Source of the DNA: Cordilura impudica
Lineage: Eukaryota; Arthropoda; Insecta; Diptera; Scathophagidae
Assembly (NCBI GenBank): GCA_963682025.1
Contig: OY821521.1
Coordinates: 119,513,520 to 119,577,519 of the forward strand
Direction: 5' to 3'
Length of the DNA: 64,000 bases
Below the pieces are notes generated by a model, which worked only from the letters and a program-made list of their open reading frames with translations, did no database searches and was not told the DNA's origin. Within the stretch, counting starts at the first letter, position 1. Each line of letters opens with the position of its first letter. Below are positions 1 to 9,018 of this stretch, piece after piece. A program made the position numbers and the translations under genes.

Positions 1-482
1 AGGTATAATGGTATAACAGTTATCTCGAGATTGTTGACTTTGAGTAAAATATATTCAATTTGTTCTTCCAATTTGAAGCTATAGCACATGTTTTGTATTT
101 TTAGTTCTTTTCTTACCCCAAAAACGCTACCAATTGCCCTAGTTTCCAAAAAGTTTCACAGCCCGTAAAAAATTTGTTGAGTCTTTCAATTTTTTCCTCA
201 GTTATATGTGTCTCCATCAATATAAAAACATCACTCGATTTTATGTATTAAAAAAAATCATTAAAAAGCATTTTGTTTTCCAAACCATGGATTTTATAAG
301 CAAGTACTTTTATGGACAAACATAAATTTTCTAGGTTATTTTCAGTTACATTATTGTGTCTACTTGAGTTTATTTGACTTGTTATTATATGTTTTTTGAA
401 TTAGTTTTTTTAATTTAAAGTACACAATATCTCCATATATTTTCCGCAAAACATCCTTACCCATCTCCTTTCCACTTACAAG
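1..482 (-). pseudogene. Non-LTR retrotransposon fragment: ORF1 tail and start of endonuclease
   Basis: Read on the minus strand, about 482-375 encodes a lysine-rich tail (KDVLRKIYGDIVYFKLKK, then a stop) that fits the end of a LINE ORF1. After a short gap, about 300-1 encodes SSDVFILMETHITEE followed by a region typical of the start of the apurinic-type endonuclease domain of ORF2 in jockey/CR1-like elements, where the ETH motif carries the metal-binding glutamate. The endonuclease would nick target DNA for reverse transcription. The frame has at least one stop and one shift and runs off the left edge. A LINE ORF1 at 21056-21565 could be from the same family. Family assignment is by recognition only. 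Confidence 0.6.
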
Positions 483-610
483 CTCTTTTTGCCACTTCCA
501 ATAGAATTTATCATCTTTTATACGCATTTTATCATTGATGACCTTTGTTTTACGTTTACGGCTTTTAAGTTGTATTTTTTTAAGTTCAATGAGAACCCGC
601 TAATCTTGCT

Positions 611-1057
611 GTTTTTATACCCTCCACCCCAGTGTGCAGAGGGTATATATAAGTTTGTCATTCCGTTTGTAATAATTAGAAGAAAAATTCTGGATCCCAA
701 AAAATACATATATTTGTGATCCTTATATCAAGCGGAGTTGATATAGCGATGTCCGTCTGTCCGTCTGTGGAAATCACAATGCCAACTTCAATCATTCAAT
801 TTGCTATTTAAAATCACCCAAATCGGTTGATTAGGGCCCGAGATTTGAATGAAGAACTAAAAAAAGTCTTGAAAAAATATGCTTTTCTATGTTGTTCTTG
901 TCACGATCACGCCCTCAGTAGGACAGCTAGGGTGATTATTTTCAGTGCGGATGATTCACCAAGGTCATGGGAAGATTTCTGTTTCAAAAATCATTAAAAT
1001 CGGTGGAACAGGTCCAGGGAAATCTCTGAAAAAGTAAAAGAAATGTTGTTTTCTTTT
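611..1057. repeat. Dispersed fly repeat (TATACCCT / GTCCGTCTGT type)
   Basis: Begins TTTTTATACCCTCCACCCC, continues with GGGTATATATAAGTTTGTCATTCCG and contains the signature GTCCGTCTGTCCGTCTGTGG near 748. This combination marks a very abundant interspersed repeat of higher flies, usually in introns and intergenic DNA. It has no coding capacity. It ends abruptly at the LTR that starts at 1058. A related but distinct copy lies at 5247-6043. Confidence 0.6.
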
Positions 1058-1324
1058 TGTGTTTGACTAGTCTTAGTTACCATGCCTTCTGCATGTAACT
1101 GAATACTCACATTCTGTTGAGTTATTTGTCCACACGCACTATAGCTGGTTCACCTGTAAACCGCTGAGCCAGCTAAGTCCCACGGTTAGCTTTAACTAGA
1201 TATACGTGTGAATGTGCGAATGTATGTAGTATTTGTAGGTAGCTTTAAGTTGAGTAAATAAATAAAAAGTCAGTTGTGAGTAAGCAATCAAAACAGGTGT
1301 TTGATTTACGGTAGATACTCTATA
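1058..1324 (+). repeat. 5' LTR of the deleted mdg1-like element
   Basis: Matches 4494-4766 almost base for base from TGTGTTTGACTAG to the GGTAGATACTYTATA end. The opening TGTAG of the 3' LTR is absent here, so this LTR has lost about four bases at its outer end. AATAAATAAAAAG at 1256-1268 is a likely polyadenylation signal. Confidence 0.85.
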
Positions 1325-1342
1325 TGGCGACAGTGACAGGAC
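1325..1342 (+). other. Primer binding site, tRNA-Arg type
   Basis: TGGCGACAGTGACAGGAC directly follows the 5' LTR. mdg1 and 412 elements use a TGGCGACCGTGACAGG-type site complementary to the 3' end of tRNA-Arg. The tRNA assignment is from knowledge of these families, not from an alignment. Confidence 0.7.
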
Positions 1343-1842
1343 GGTGCAATAAGAGCGAGAAAAGAACTTCGTTATAAACTAATGATTATATAACAAAAAA
1401 AAATTAACATTGAAAGAAATGAAAAAATTCGAACAAACCGTAAAATTAATAATTTTGCCATATAATTATTTATATTTATTGAGAATGAAAAGCTTTAAAA
1501 CCAACCATCAAATCTGCACCATTTGCTAAATTTCAAATATAAATTACATGTCATAAATAACATAATACACAAAACGTAAAAAAAAATTTTTCTTTTTATC
1601 ATTTTAACTTTTTTTTAAAAAATACTAACAACTGCATTTTGTTTTTGGTTTAACAAAAATTATATGCGTGTGAATAATTTCTTTGTACTTTGAATCAAGC
1701 AAAAGTATTAAATGTCGTTAACATGCAAACTGAACTCGCTTTTTGTTTACGAAAAAAAAAAGTGTTGAATTAATCAGTTAAATAAAATCAGTTGGAACAC
1801 CATTCCTGAGGGATGAACATGTGTGGCTAATACACCTGCAAC

Positions 1843-1941
1843 GTCAACAACAACAATAGCAGCATCATCAGCAACAGAACCAGCAGCAGCAGAATCAGCA
1901 ACAGCAGGAACAACAGCTAAGTAGATACTTTATATGGCGAC
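1843..1941 (+). repeat. CAG/CAA-rich tract joined to a second LTR-tail/primer-site copy
   Basis: From 1843 to 1917 the leader is a run of CAA and CAG triplets (opa-like). It is followed at 1921-1941 by GTAGATACTTTATATGGCGAC, i.e. a second copy of the last bases of the LTR plus the start of the primer site. The same junction occurs at 1311-1331. This suggests an internal duplication or a template-switch product in the leader. Confidence 0.6.
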
Positions 1942-2256
1942 AATTAAATTATTAAATTAAGTTAAAAATATAAACAAAATTTGAATACCTACAATATAAA
2001 TTTAACTATTGAATTATTTCATACAGTGAATATTGATTTTTTTTTTTAATTTTTATAAATACTAAACTTTAAATTCTTTTTAATTTTTTTACCATATATA
2101 ATAATTTAAATATAAAAAAACTGTAATATTGGATTGTTAATTTTCCGATGAATTCAAATTAATTAAAATAGATTATTAAATGTCAAATATCATTAAAGAA
2201 AATTACCCTCTAATTTTATATATATAAAATATTAAATTAGAATTTTAAATACAGAT

Positions 2257-2472
2257 ATGGGAAGTCAGGAGTCAAAAAAAGTAGAAAACACTGGGGAGGT
2301 AATAAATGAAATAATAACAGTACCCCAAGAAAATAGATTAAACATGCTAGAGTACTTAGTACTACTCATAACAATAGTGGTAGTGCTAGAATTGTTATGG
2401 AAAATACACTCAGCATACAAGGGGGGTCTAAAGAAAAGATATCAGTCATCGGCAAGAATAGCCGAGACATAG
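2257..2472 (+). CDS. Small membrane protein of the mdg1-like element, possible N-myristoylation site
   Basis: An intact 71-codon frame lies between the LTR and gag, in the AT-rich leader. The start MGSQESKK fits the N-myristoylation pattern (Gly2, Ser6, Lys7). Residues about 29-49 form one hydrophobic segment (LNMLEYLVLLITIVVVLELL), followed by a basic tail ending LKKRYQSSARIAET. A single-pass membrane protein with a cytoplasmic basic face is the simplest reading. The mdg1-like elements on the minus strand carry comparable small membrane frames at 42635-42823 and 59526-59714 in the same position before gag, so this is not a random frame. Its role is unknown; I would not assign envelope function. 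The frame has survived while pol was deleted. Confidence 0.55.
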   Translation: MGSQESKKVENTGEVINEIITVPQENRLNMLEYLVLLITIVVVLELLWKIHSAYKGGLKKRYQSSARIAET

Positions 2473-2685
2473 AAAAATGGCAGAAAAATATTTTATTTTA
2501 ATCTCGCTCGTACCAATGGTACAATATACATTTATTTTTTTTTAGGTTCTATTAACCATGACAATTGAGGTGACTATCATAAAAGAATTTTTTTTCTCAG
2601 TTTGAATAGTTAGGCAGAGAATTTTTTTTCTTTATTTTCTCTTTTTCTTTTTATATATGGACTGGCCAAAGATTTTGGGAATATT

Positions 2686-3213
2686 ATGGAAGAATTTGAC
2701 AAATCGTACAAGTGTCCAAATACAGACAGACCGGCTGGGGAGGATACTGTCGAAAGACATATAAGAAACCTCTCCTTGCGGCTAGAAGAGATAAGGGTCG
2801 TACTAAACGTCCATTACGAACAACTTACGACTGCACATAAAGTTTCAGCCGAAGGGTTCTTCTTTGACGTAAGGAGTAGACTTATCGCAGTAGCGGCAAG
2901 AAGAGGCATAGAGGTAAAACTGCCTCTAACACTTCATGAGCGAGTGTCCTTAGAAATGTTGGATCAGGAAATAGACACTGATAGAGAAACACAATTGTTA
3001 GAGAATAATATAGACCAAAATCAGTACCCACAATTAATAATGGCGCAGACACCAGTACAATTTTTGAACATTGCCTCGAAGTTGTTACCCGATTTCGATG
3101 GCAAAGCAGAAAACTTGACGGTATTTCTGGATGCCATTGCATTGGTGGATTCAATAAAAGAAACACACGATGCTCTTGCAGTTAGTCTGATAGACGATAG
3201 ACGATATTCTTGA
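2686..3213 (+). pseudogene. gag: gag, N-terminal part (mdg1-like), truncated by deletion
   Basis: The ATG at 2686 opens a frame of about 170 codons. It starts with a helical, charged N-terminus (RHIRNLSLRLEEIRVVLN) and reaches the capsid-like stretch LLPDFDGKAENLTVFLDAI, which matches the PKFSGRSSELQDFL region of gag in the minus-strand relatives at 42 and 59 kb. The capsid then breaks off after SLIDDR and the sequence jumps into reverse transcriptase. The zinc knuckles and protease are missing. Repeated GATAGAC motifs lie at the break (3187-3207). Confidence 0.7.
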
Positions 3214-3646
3214 CCAGTTAGGACGGGCCAAATATTTTGCATGCCTAGAGCTAATGTCTGGATTTCACCAGATGGAATTGCATGAGGATTCAAGGGACAT
3301 AACATCCTTTTCTACCGTCAATGGCTCTTATCGTTTTAAAATATTCCCATACGGTCTTAAGATTGCTCCAAACTCTTTTCAACGCATGATGACTCTAGCG
3401 TTTTCTGGTTTAACACCATCACAAGCATTTTAAATATGGATGATTTGGTAGTACTCAGAAAAACATATGTTTAAAAATTTAACAGATGTTTTCGAACTAT
3501 GCCGAAAGTACAATCTAAAACTACATCCAGAGAAATGCACATTTTTCATGCACGAGGCCACTTATCTCGGGCATAAATGTACTGACAAAGGTATCCTGCC
3601 GGATAACAGTAAGTACAAAGCAATCAGAGAGTATCCAGTCCTAACT
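3205..3646 (+). pseudogene. pol: Reverse transcriptase fragment (palm region)
   Basis: Starts in frame with gag's break: DILDQLGRAKYFACLELMSG is motif A with Asp replaced by Glu (LEL instead of LDL/LDM). It continues through FSTVNGSYRFKIFPYGLKIA to the catalytic box. At about 3430 one base appears lost, so a stop falls just before what would be the xMDD box, read here as NMDD in the shifted frame. The shifted frame then continues from 3467 with KYNLKLHPEKCTFF and YLGH, the usual downstream RT motifs. It breaks off at about 3646. Non-functional by motif A change, frameshift and truncation. Confidence 0.75.
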
Positions 3647-3662
3647 AATGCAGACGAAGCCA

Positions 3663-4016
3663 AATGCAGACGAAGCCAAAGACGTAACACCACTCTATAA
3701 CGTCGATGATTATTCGAAGGAGATTAGGTATAGATTGGAAATAGCCTATAACAGAGTTAGAATTATGCTAGATACGGCAAAATTAAGGAAAAAGGAATTC
3801 TATGACAGACAAAGTAAGGAAATAAGATTGAGGAAAAATGACTGGGTTCTGCTTAGAAACGAAGCAGGACACAAGTTAGAAGATAAATATTTAGGACCTT
3901 TTAAGCTAACGGAGTTAGGTAGTAACAATAATGTAATTATAAAAGATAATAGGAATAAGAAACAAGTTAGACATAGAGATAGATTAAAGATTTATAATAA
4001 ACAGATGGCCATGTAA
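3663..4016 (+). pseudogene. pol: Integrase C-terminal fragment
   Basis: Encodes YSKEIRYRLEIAYNRVRIML, then KKEFYDRQSKEIRLRKNDWV, LEDKYLGPFKLTEL and a basic end KQVRHRDRLKIYNKQMAM. This is the last part of a Ty3/gypsy integrase with the GPY/F-type module (here GPF). The catalytic core and zinc-binding domain are gone. A 16-bp period direct repeat (AATGCAGACGAAGCC at 3647 and 3663) sits exactly at the junction with the RT fragment. Confidence 0.75.
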
Positions 4017-4480
4017 GTATATTAGGGACAATTTATTTTTCGGTTATACCGAAAGATTTACTTTTAAATTAAATATTACTATTATACAATTATCACTATA
4101 ATTTTTTAATATCAAATAAATTGTAATATTAATATTAAAAAAAAATGATAAATAAAACTAGAACTTAAATTTAAAAATTAAATTAAATGCTAAACTTAAA
4201 CTGAAATAAAATCAAATTGGAAAAAGAACACCTTTTAGTAATTAAAATTAACAATTAAAATTGAAAATTTAAATTAAATTTAAAATTAAGTTTAAAATTA
4301 AAATTAACATTAAAATTCAAATTAAAACTATAACTTAAAATCAAAATTCGAATAACAGTTAGAATTTATAATTTAAAGACAATGACTAAATTTAGAATAT
4401 GAAAAGAACAAAAATAAACCAATTTCTGTTGTAATTATATACAAAAGAATGATCAACCAATTATTGATCATTCTTTTTTC
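4017..4480. repeat. AT-rich low-complexity tract of the 3' non-coding region
   Basis: Consists largely of imperfect AAATTAAAATTAAAATT units with no coding signal, between the integrase end and the polypurine tract. Degenerate AT tracts of the same flavour follow the errantivirus at 15181-16100. Confidence 0.5.
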
Positions 4481-4493
4481 TAAAAAAGGGAGG

Positions 4494-4766
4494 TGTAGTG
4501 TGTTTGACTAGTCTTAGTTACCATGCCTTCTGCATGTAACTAAATACTCACATTCTGTTGAGTTATTTGTCCACACGCACTATAGCTGGTTCACCTGTAA
4601 ACCGCTGAGCCAGCTAAGTCCCACGGTTAGCTTTAACTAGATATACGTGTGAATGTGCGAATGTATGTAGTATTTGTAGGTAGCTTTAAGTTGAGTAAAT
4701 AAAGAAAAAGTCAGTTGTGAGTAAGCAATCAAAAGAGGTGTTTGTGTTTACGGTAGATACTTTATA
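4494..4766 (+). repeat. 3' LTR of the deleted mdg1-like element, with polypurine tract
   Basis: AAAAAAGGGAGG at 4482-4493 is the polypurine tract. The LTR then begins TGTAGTGTGTTTGACTAG, as in 412/mdg1 elements, and ends TACTTTATA at 4766. It contains AATAAAGAAAAAG near 4697. Only a handful of differences from the 5' LTR are visible. Confidence 0.85.
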
Positions 4767-5246
4767 GTGGTAATAATATAATACAAACTAACCCTTTGTA
4801 AATTTTTTTAATCAAATCTGGTAGAAAAATTTAAAAGTTTCCATTGTTATGGTATCACTAAAAAAAATATTTTATATCATTTTTTCCATCGCCACGAGCC
4901 TGCTTGCAAAGTTTCAGATCAATTGGGTCACGGGAAAGGGGGTAAAAATCGTTTCAAAATTTTGTCCCCAAGCAGAGAATAATAATATAAAGGGAGTAAA
5001 AATTCACCAACATCTAAAGCAAATAATGCTAAACTACCTAGTTGTTAATAAAAAAAAAATAACAATGTAAATTTAAAAAAAAAATATGTATTAATTTATT
5101 TAAAGAAAAATAATTAAATTAAAAAAATAATAAAATAATAGATATACAAATAAAAAAAAAAAATATGAAAAGATAAATGCATTAATATCATTATAATATA
5201 TTTATAAAAGGTCAATGTTTTCTAACCGTAACCGTAACGTGTTAGC
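4767..5246. other. AT-rich spacer, no gene seen
   Basis: Contains no recognisable protein motif. It ends in a GTAACCGTAACG stretch (5228-5239) whose near reverse complement recurs at 6119-6141, on the other side of the next repeat. Confidence 0.4.
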
Positions 5247-6043
5247 TGTTTTTATACCCTATGTGGTTTGGGTATAATGACTTTGTGCTGCTATTTGTAA
5301 CTACCAAAAATATTTAACCTAGACCCATCTTTTATTATACCGATCGGCTCAGAATCACTTTCTGAGTCGATTTAGCGATTTTCGTCCGTCCGTCCGTCCG
5401 TCTGTGTGTGCATGTAAACTTGTAATCAAAGTACAGGTCGCAAATATGAAAATATTTTAATGAAATTTAGTATATAAGATTTTATCAGCTATAGGATGGA
5501 CACTATTGAAATTGGTGCAATTCGGTCAATGTTCCGACCTAGTCCCCATACAAATTACCCCTATGAAATCGACTGAAATTGCCATAAGATCCAAATTATC
5601 ATATAGATCTCGGTCAAATTGGGTTTGTACATGTTTATTACATCCATTTATCAGTTGTCCAAAAATAAACCCCATGTAGCAATTCTTTGTCATAGCCCCC
5701 ATATAACGCCGCTTCCCGATTATCACTTAAATCTATCAAAAAACAAAAATATTGCACAGATTTTTCTCAAATTTGGTTTGTATATATTTTTTCAAAATAT
5801 AAGTGACTTTACCAAATATGGTCAGGATCGGTTTATTTTTCAACCTAGGCCCCATATAAATATAGCATCCGATATGAACTTTTTGATATCTGCAGCCAAA
5901 AAAATTAATAACAATGCCACTCAAATTTGCTTTATGCTTATTTTCTATATCCACTTAGTTGGATCAAAGAGATAGGATCTCTAAACCATGGTATAGGATA
6001 TCATATAGTCGGTCTAAACCGACTATAATTTTCTTACTTGTTT
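5247..6043. repeat. Second dispersed fly repeat (TATACCCT type)
   Basis: Starts TGTTTTTATACCCTATGTGG, contains GTCCGTCCGTCCGTCTGTGTG at about 5385 and ends CGACTATAATTTTCTTACTTG. It reads like the abundant interspersed element of fly introns. It has repeated CCCATATAAA/CCCATATAAC segments and no coding capacity. The flanks at 5221-5243 and 6118-6146 are imperfect inverted copies of each other. Confidence 0.6.
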
Positions 6044-6435
6044 ATACATTAAAATGATTTAGAACAGTTAGCGAACGTTACCGGAACGTCCCAATATTTT
6101 TCATGTGAAAGAAGGCTGACACGTTACGTTACGGTTACGTGCGGCTAACTATTTCTTTACACACGCCACTGATTTGCAGCCAACTTCAGGTCTGTTTATG
6201 TATATAGTTTTGTAAACATTAGAAACTGCTGATAAAATTGTTTCTATTTTTTTTTTTTTGCTGTAAGTAATAAATAATAAATGTACTGAATTGTAAACTA
6301 CAACAATTGAAGGTGGTGTAGTGCAAAGGAGTACCATTTCGCCGCGTAAACATACCTTTAAAAGTAGGTTCAAGGGTAAGTCAGCGTAATATTTTTTTCA
6401 TGAAATCAATAATTCAAGGATTTATTTGTTTCCTT

Positions 6436-6815
6436 AAGGTCAAATTTCATTTCCAAACTCGGACCTTGGATGGACCCATGGGTAAAAATTTAAATTGGAA
6501 GTATGGGAAGTTCCCGTCATATAAAATTATGCCCAGTGTCGTTTACTTTGCAACGATTATTGCGCTGTTATTGAACATTGTAATGAGATATTCCAATTAG
6601 ATCTGCTAAATGTTAAGGGATTTTACCGAAGAGCAAAGGTTAATTTTGGTGCTTGGAATCCTCGAGAGGCTCGTAAAGATTTCCTAAGAGCTGCTGAACT
6701 AGATCCTTCATTGCAGATCGCGGTCGTTAAAGAATTAAAGGCTATTATTGCCAATGTACAACCTCAACGAGATCTTGATACGCAACATTTACAGCCACTT
6801 TTTAAGCTTAATTTG
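6436..6815 (+). pseudogene. AIP-like (FKBP/TPR co-chaperone) gene fragment
   Basis: Two blocks look like the aryl-hydrocarbon-receptor-interacting protein family. At 6436 KVKFHFQTRTLDG resembles the early FKBP-like domain and is preceded by a good splice acceptor (TTTCCTTAAG). From 6546, in another frame, NDYCAVIEHCNEIFQLD, NVKGFYRRAKVNFGAWNP and ARKDFLRAAELDPSLQ resemble the C-terminal TPR helices, running to the family's usual C-terminal end (LQPLFKLN). Everything between, most of the FKBP-like domain and the first TPRs, is missing, and the frames are not joined. The acceptor suggests a genomic rather than processed copy. AIP binds HSP90 and client receptors in the cytoplasm; this copy cannot. 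The family match is recognition from memory. Confidence 0.55.
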
Positions 6816-7088
6816 TGCGCAAGTTGCGTGTGGAAATATTGTGCATTTTCCTTTTTGTGACTATTTTAAACGCAAAAAAACGTAACAGATCGTAGATAAC
6901 ACAAAAAAGTTAATTATGTATTAAAAAAAAACCGAAATTGATATTAATAGTAAAATTTTTAGATAGATTTTTTAACAATGTTTATACAAATACTTTCTTA
7001 AATAAAGCTTAAAGGTAACTAATATTTAGGGCTTGAAACGTTTTGGCTATAAGAGCTAAATGAAAATGCCAAGTCTAGTTTAATGACA
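6816..7088. other. AT-rich spacer, no gene seen
   Basis: Poly-A runs and AT-rich sequence after the AIP-like fragment. No motif is recognised. Confidence 0.4.
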
Positions 7089-8180
7089 ATACCCCGATTT
7101 TTTTTTAATTTTTTGGAGGGGTTAGGGGCTTTTGGGGGATTTTGGACATATCATTTTTTTTAGCGGTCGAGCCTATTTTCGAAGTTATGGACCGACAAAA
7201 CTTTGACTTTGATTTGTACATAACTTTGTTACTTATTGGATTTCAGCAATATATATATCTTTGGAAAGTCTACTTTAGTGCCTTTTATCTAATATTTCGA
7301 AAATCGAAATCCATTAACCCGTTGTGAACCTATTGATTTTTTTAAATTTTTTTTTGTAAAACGTGGCATTATCTCCAAAAATAACGAATTTAATGTATGA
7401 AGTTACTGAAACGCGGTAAAAGCAGTTACCATAAGCTTCATTTTGATGTACGTAATGTCTTTGTAGCTCCTTAGGTGCTGGAGTTTTTAGCGGGTAAAAT
7501 TCGATTTTTTTTTTAATTTTCATAATAGGACGGATAAGAGTAGAATAATAGAATAATATATTATGGGTTAATTTCGCAAAAAAAAGTAAAAAGTGTAGGT
7601 AAAATTCCTAATAAATCCAGTTCTGAAAGGGCTAAGAGGTCAGACCATACATCGACTTGAAGCTAGTGGACCCAGCTTTCATTTAGTTGTAAATACCAAC
7701 ATTATAGGTCAGATAAATGAGAGTAGAGTAATTACTCTATACTGTACTATTATGATAGTACATTATGGGTTAATTTCGCCAAAAAAAAAGTAAAAAGTGT
7801 AGGTAAAATCCCTAATATATCCGGTCATGAAAGGGCTAAGAGGTCAAAACATACATCGAAATTAAGCTCGTGGACCCAGCTTTCGTTCTGTAAATATCCA
7901 CATTATATAGATTATTTTATGAGATATTGCCACGTTTTCTTAAAAAAAATTTTAAAAATACAAAAAAATGAATAAGTTCATAACGGGTTAAAGGATTACG
8001 AATTTTAAAATAACAAATGATATAGATATTGCTGAAATCCGATCATAAGTAACAAAGTTATGTACAAATCAAAGTCAAAGCTTTCTCTGTCCATAACTCC
8101 TAAAATAGGCTCGACCGCTAAAAATTTTTCTTCTTAACCACCCCAAAACCCCTCCAAAAAAATTTAAAAAATCGGGGAGT
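7089..8180. mobile_element. Non-autonomous element with long terminal inverted repeats
   Basis: The left arm (7089 to about 7330) contains CCCCGATTT, GGAGGGGTTAGGGGCTTTTG, GCGGTCGAGCCTATTTT and CAAAACTTTGACTTTGATTTG. All recur in reverse complement in the right arm (about 7985-8180) as AAATCGGGG-type end, CAAAACCCCTCC, AATAGGCTCGACCGCT and CAAATCAAAGTCAAAGCTTT. Between the arms are two direct repeats of about 155 bp (from 7561 and 7763), each with TTATGGGTTAATTTCGC and GTGGACCCAGCTTTCRTT. It has no coding capacity, so it must depend on another element. A diverged relative lies at 20570-20890. Confidence 0.7.
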
Positions 8181-8182
8181 AG

Positions 8183-8345
8183 CCACTAACCTATACTTAA
8201 GCCACATATCGTCACTCCTGCGTTAGATCTCTATGAGTGTCATTTCCCGAAAACATTTAAAGTAAATGCCAATATGCATCATAATCGCAAAAGAGCTCAT
8301 CATAAGGAGCGGGCTGAGGCAAGATGGAATATGATAACCAAGGTT
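8183..8345 (+). other. Short open stretch, possible exon or gene remnant
   Basis: Immediately after the inverted-repeat element, an open frame reads through ALDLYECHFPKTFKVNANMH and then HNRKRAHHKERAEARWNMIT. The base composition is less AT-rich than its surroundings and the residues look protein-like (basic, helix-forming). I do not recognise the family. It could be a host exon fragment captured with the AIP-like piece, or chance. Confidence 0.25.
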
Positions 8346-8492
8346 TATGTTAATCTTGTTTCAAATAATTTTATCATTTAAAAAAATAAGATAATGTAGT
8401 TTTTATATTATTTCCCAATGGGAATAGCTTGAATTCTCTGGTTTGAGATCAAAATCACTACATCACTACTCTTAATTTTAAGGGAATATATT

Positions 8493-9000
8493 AGTTATGC
8501 TGATTTTTCGATGTATGTAAGTTAAGGTACAAGAGTACAACTTAACATAAAATAAATTTTACCTTACTAAAAGAATGCAATGGTTAAAACTTCTGCAAAA
8601 TTGAAATCCAATTTTGCAATACAGGAAATGCAACGGTAAACATTTCTCCAAAATTAGCGCTCCACGCGCGGTGCAAAATAACAAAATAAAATTATTTATT
8701 TCGCAACAGACATTGCGTTGCAATTTTATTTTGTAAATTCCATTCACACGAAGTGTGATAGTAAGCATTTTTTCATTATAATTGTTTGGCCAAAAAGAAG
8801 GTTGTAGAAATCTTTATAGTTAGTGGATACCTGTCGCTCAACTTTGCATAACTAGTAGCGTAAACAAACTAGGGTAGTTTAAGTTTAAGTAAAGCCAACA
8901 TAGTTGGAAATTAATGTGCAATTTTAAGTAATTAAACTTTAAATAAAGAAGACCAATTAGTTTTGGCAAAATAAACAGCAAAGGCGTAGTTTTAAATAAT
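8493..9000 (+). repeat. 5' LTR of the errantivirus (probable extent)
   Basis: The right end is fixed by the primer site at 9001. The left end is placed at AGTTATGC, because errantivirus LTRs start AGT and end AYT/AAT and insert at ATAT-type sites; AATATATT immediately precedes. Repeated AATAAA motifs in the last 70 bases are possible polyadenylation signals. No second LTR is present to confirm the left border. Confidence 0.55.
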
Positions 9001-9018
9001 TGGCGCCCAACGTAAATT
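9001..9018 (+). other. Primer binding site, tRNA-Lys type
   Basis: TGGCGCCCAACGTAAATT follows the LTR directly. TGGCGCCCAAC is the site used by gypsy itself and other elements primed by tRNA-Lys. Confidence 0.75.

Larger units (their letters stand above)
1058..4766 (+). mobile_element. Internally deleted mdg1/412-like LTR retrotransposon
   Basis: Two direct LTRs (1058-1324 and 4494-4766), an arginine-type primer site just inside the first and a polypurine tract just inside the second define one LTR element on the plus strand. Between them are a small membrane-protein frame, the N-terminal half of gag, a short piece of reverse transcriptase, and the last part of integrase. The gag/protease boundary and most of RT, RNase H and integrase are missing. 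An intact relative would be about 7 kb; this one is 3.7 kb. It cannot move on its own but keeps the cis signals needed to be copied by a relative. I find no convincing target duplication, because the first few bases of the 5' LTR are missing. Confidence 0.85.

Noticed and set aside
489..719. Open frame with hydrophobic translation
   Set aside because: It overlaps the start of the dispersed TATACCCT repeat and AT-rich DNA, has no domain, and the opposite strand is equally open.
1058..4766. A 4-bp target duplication for the deleted mdg1-like element
   Set aside because: Flanking bases do not match, and the 5' LTR has lost its first bases, so the original flank is gone.
4849..5070. 73-codon frame with a hydrophobic start
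   Set aside because: It lies in AT-rich spacer, ends in poly-A derived residues and shows no relation to neighbouring elements.
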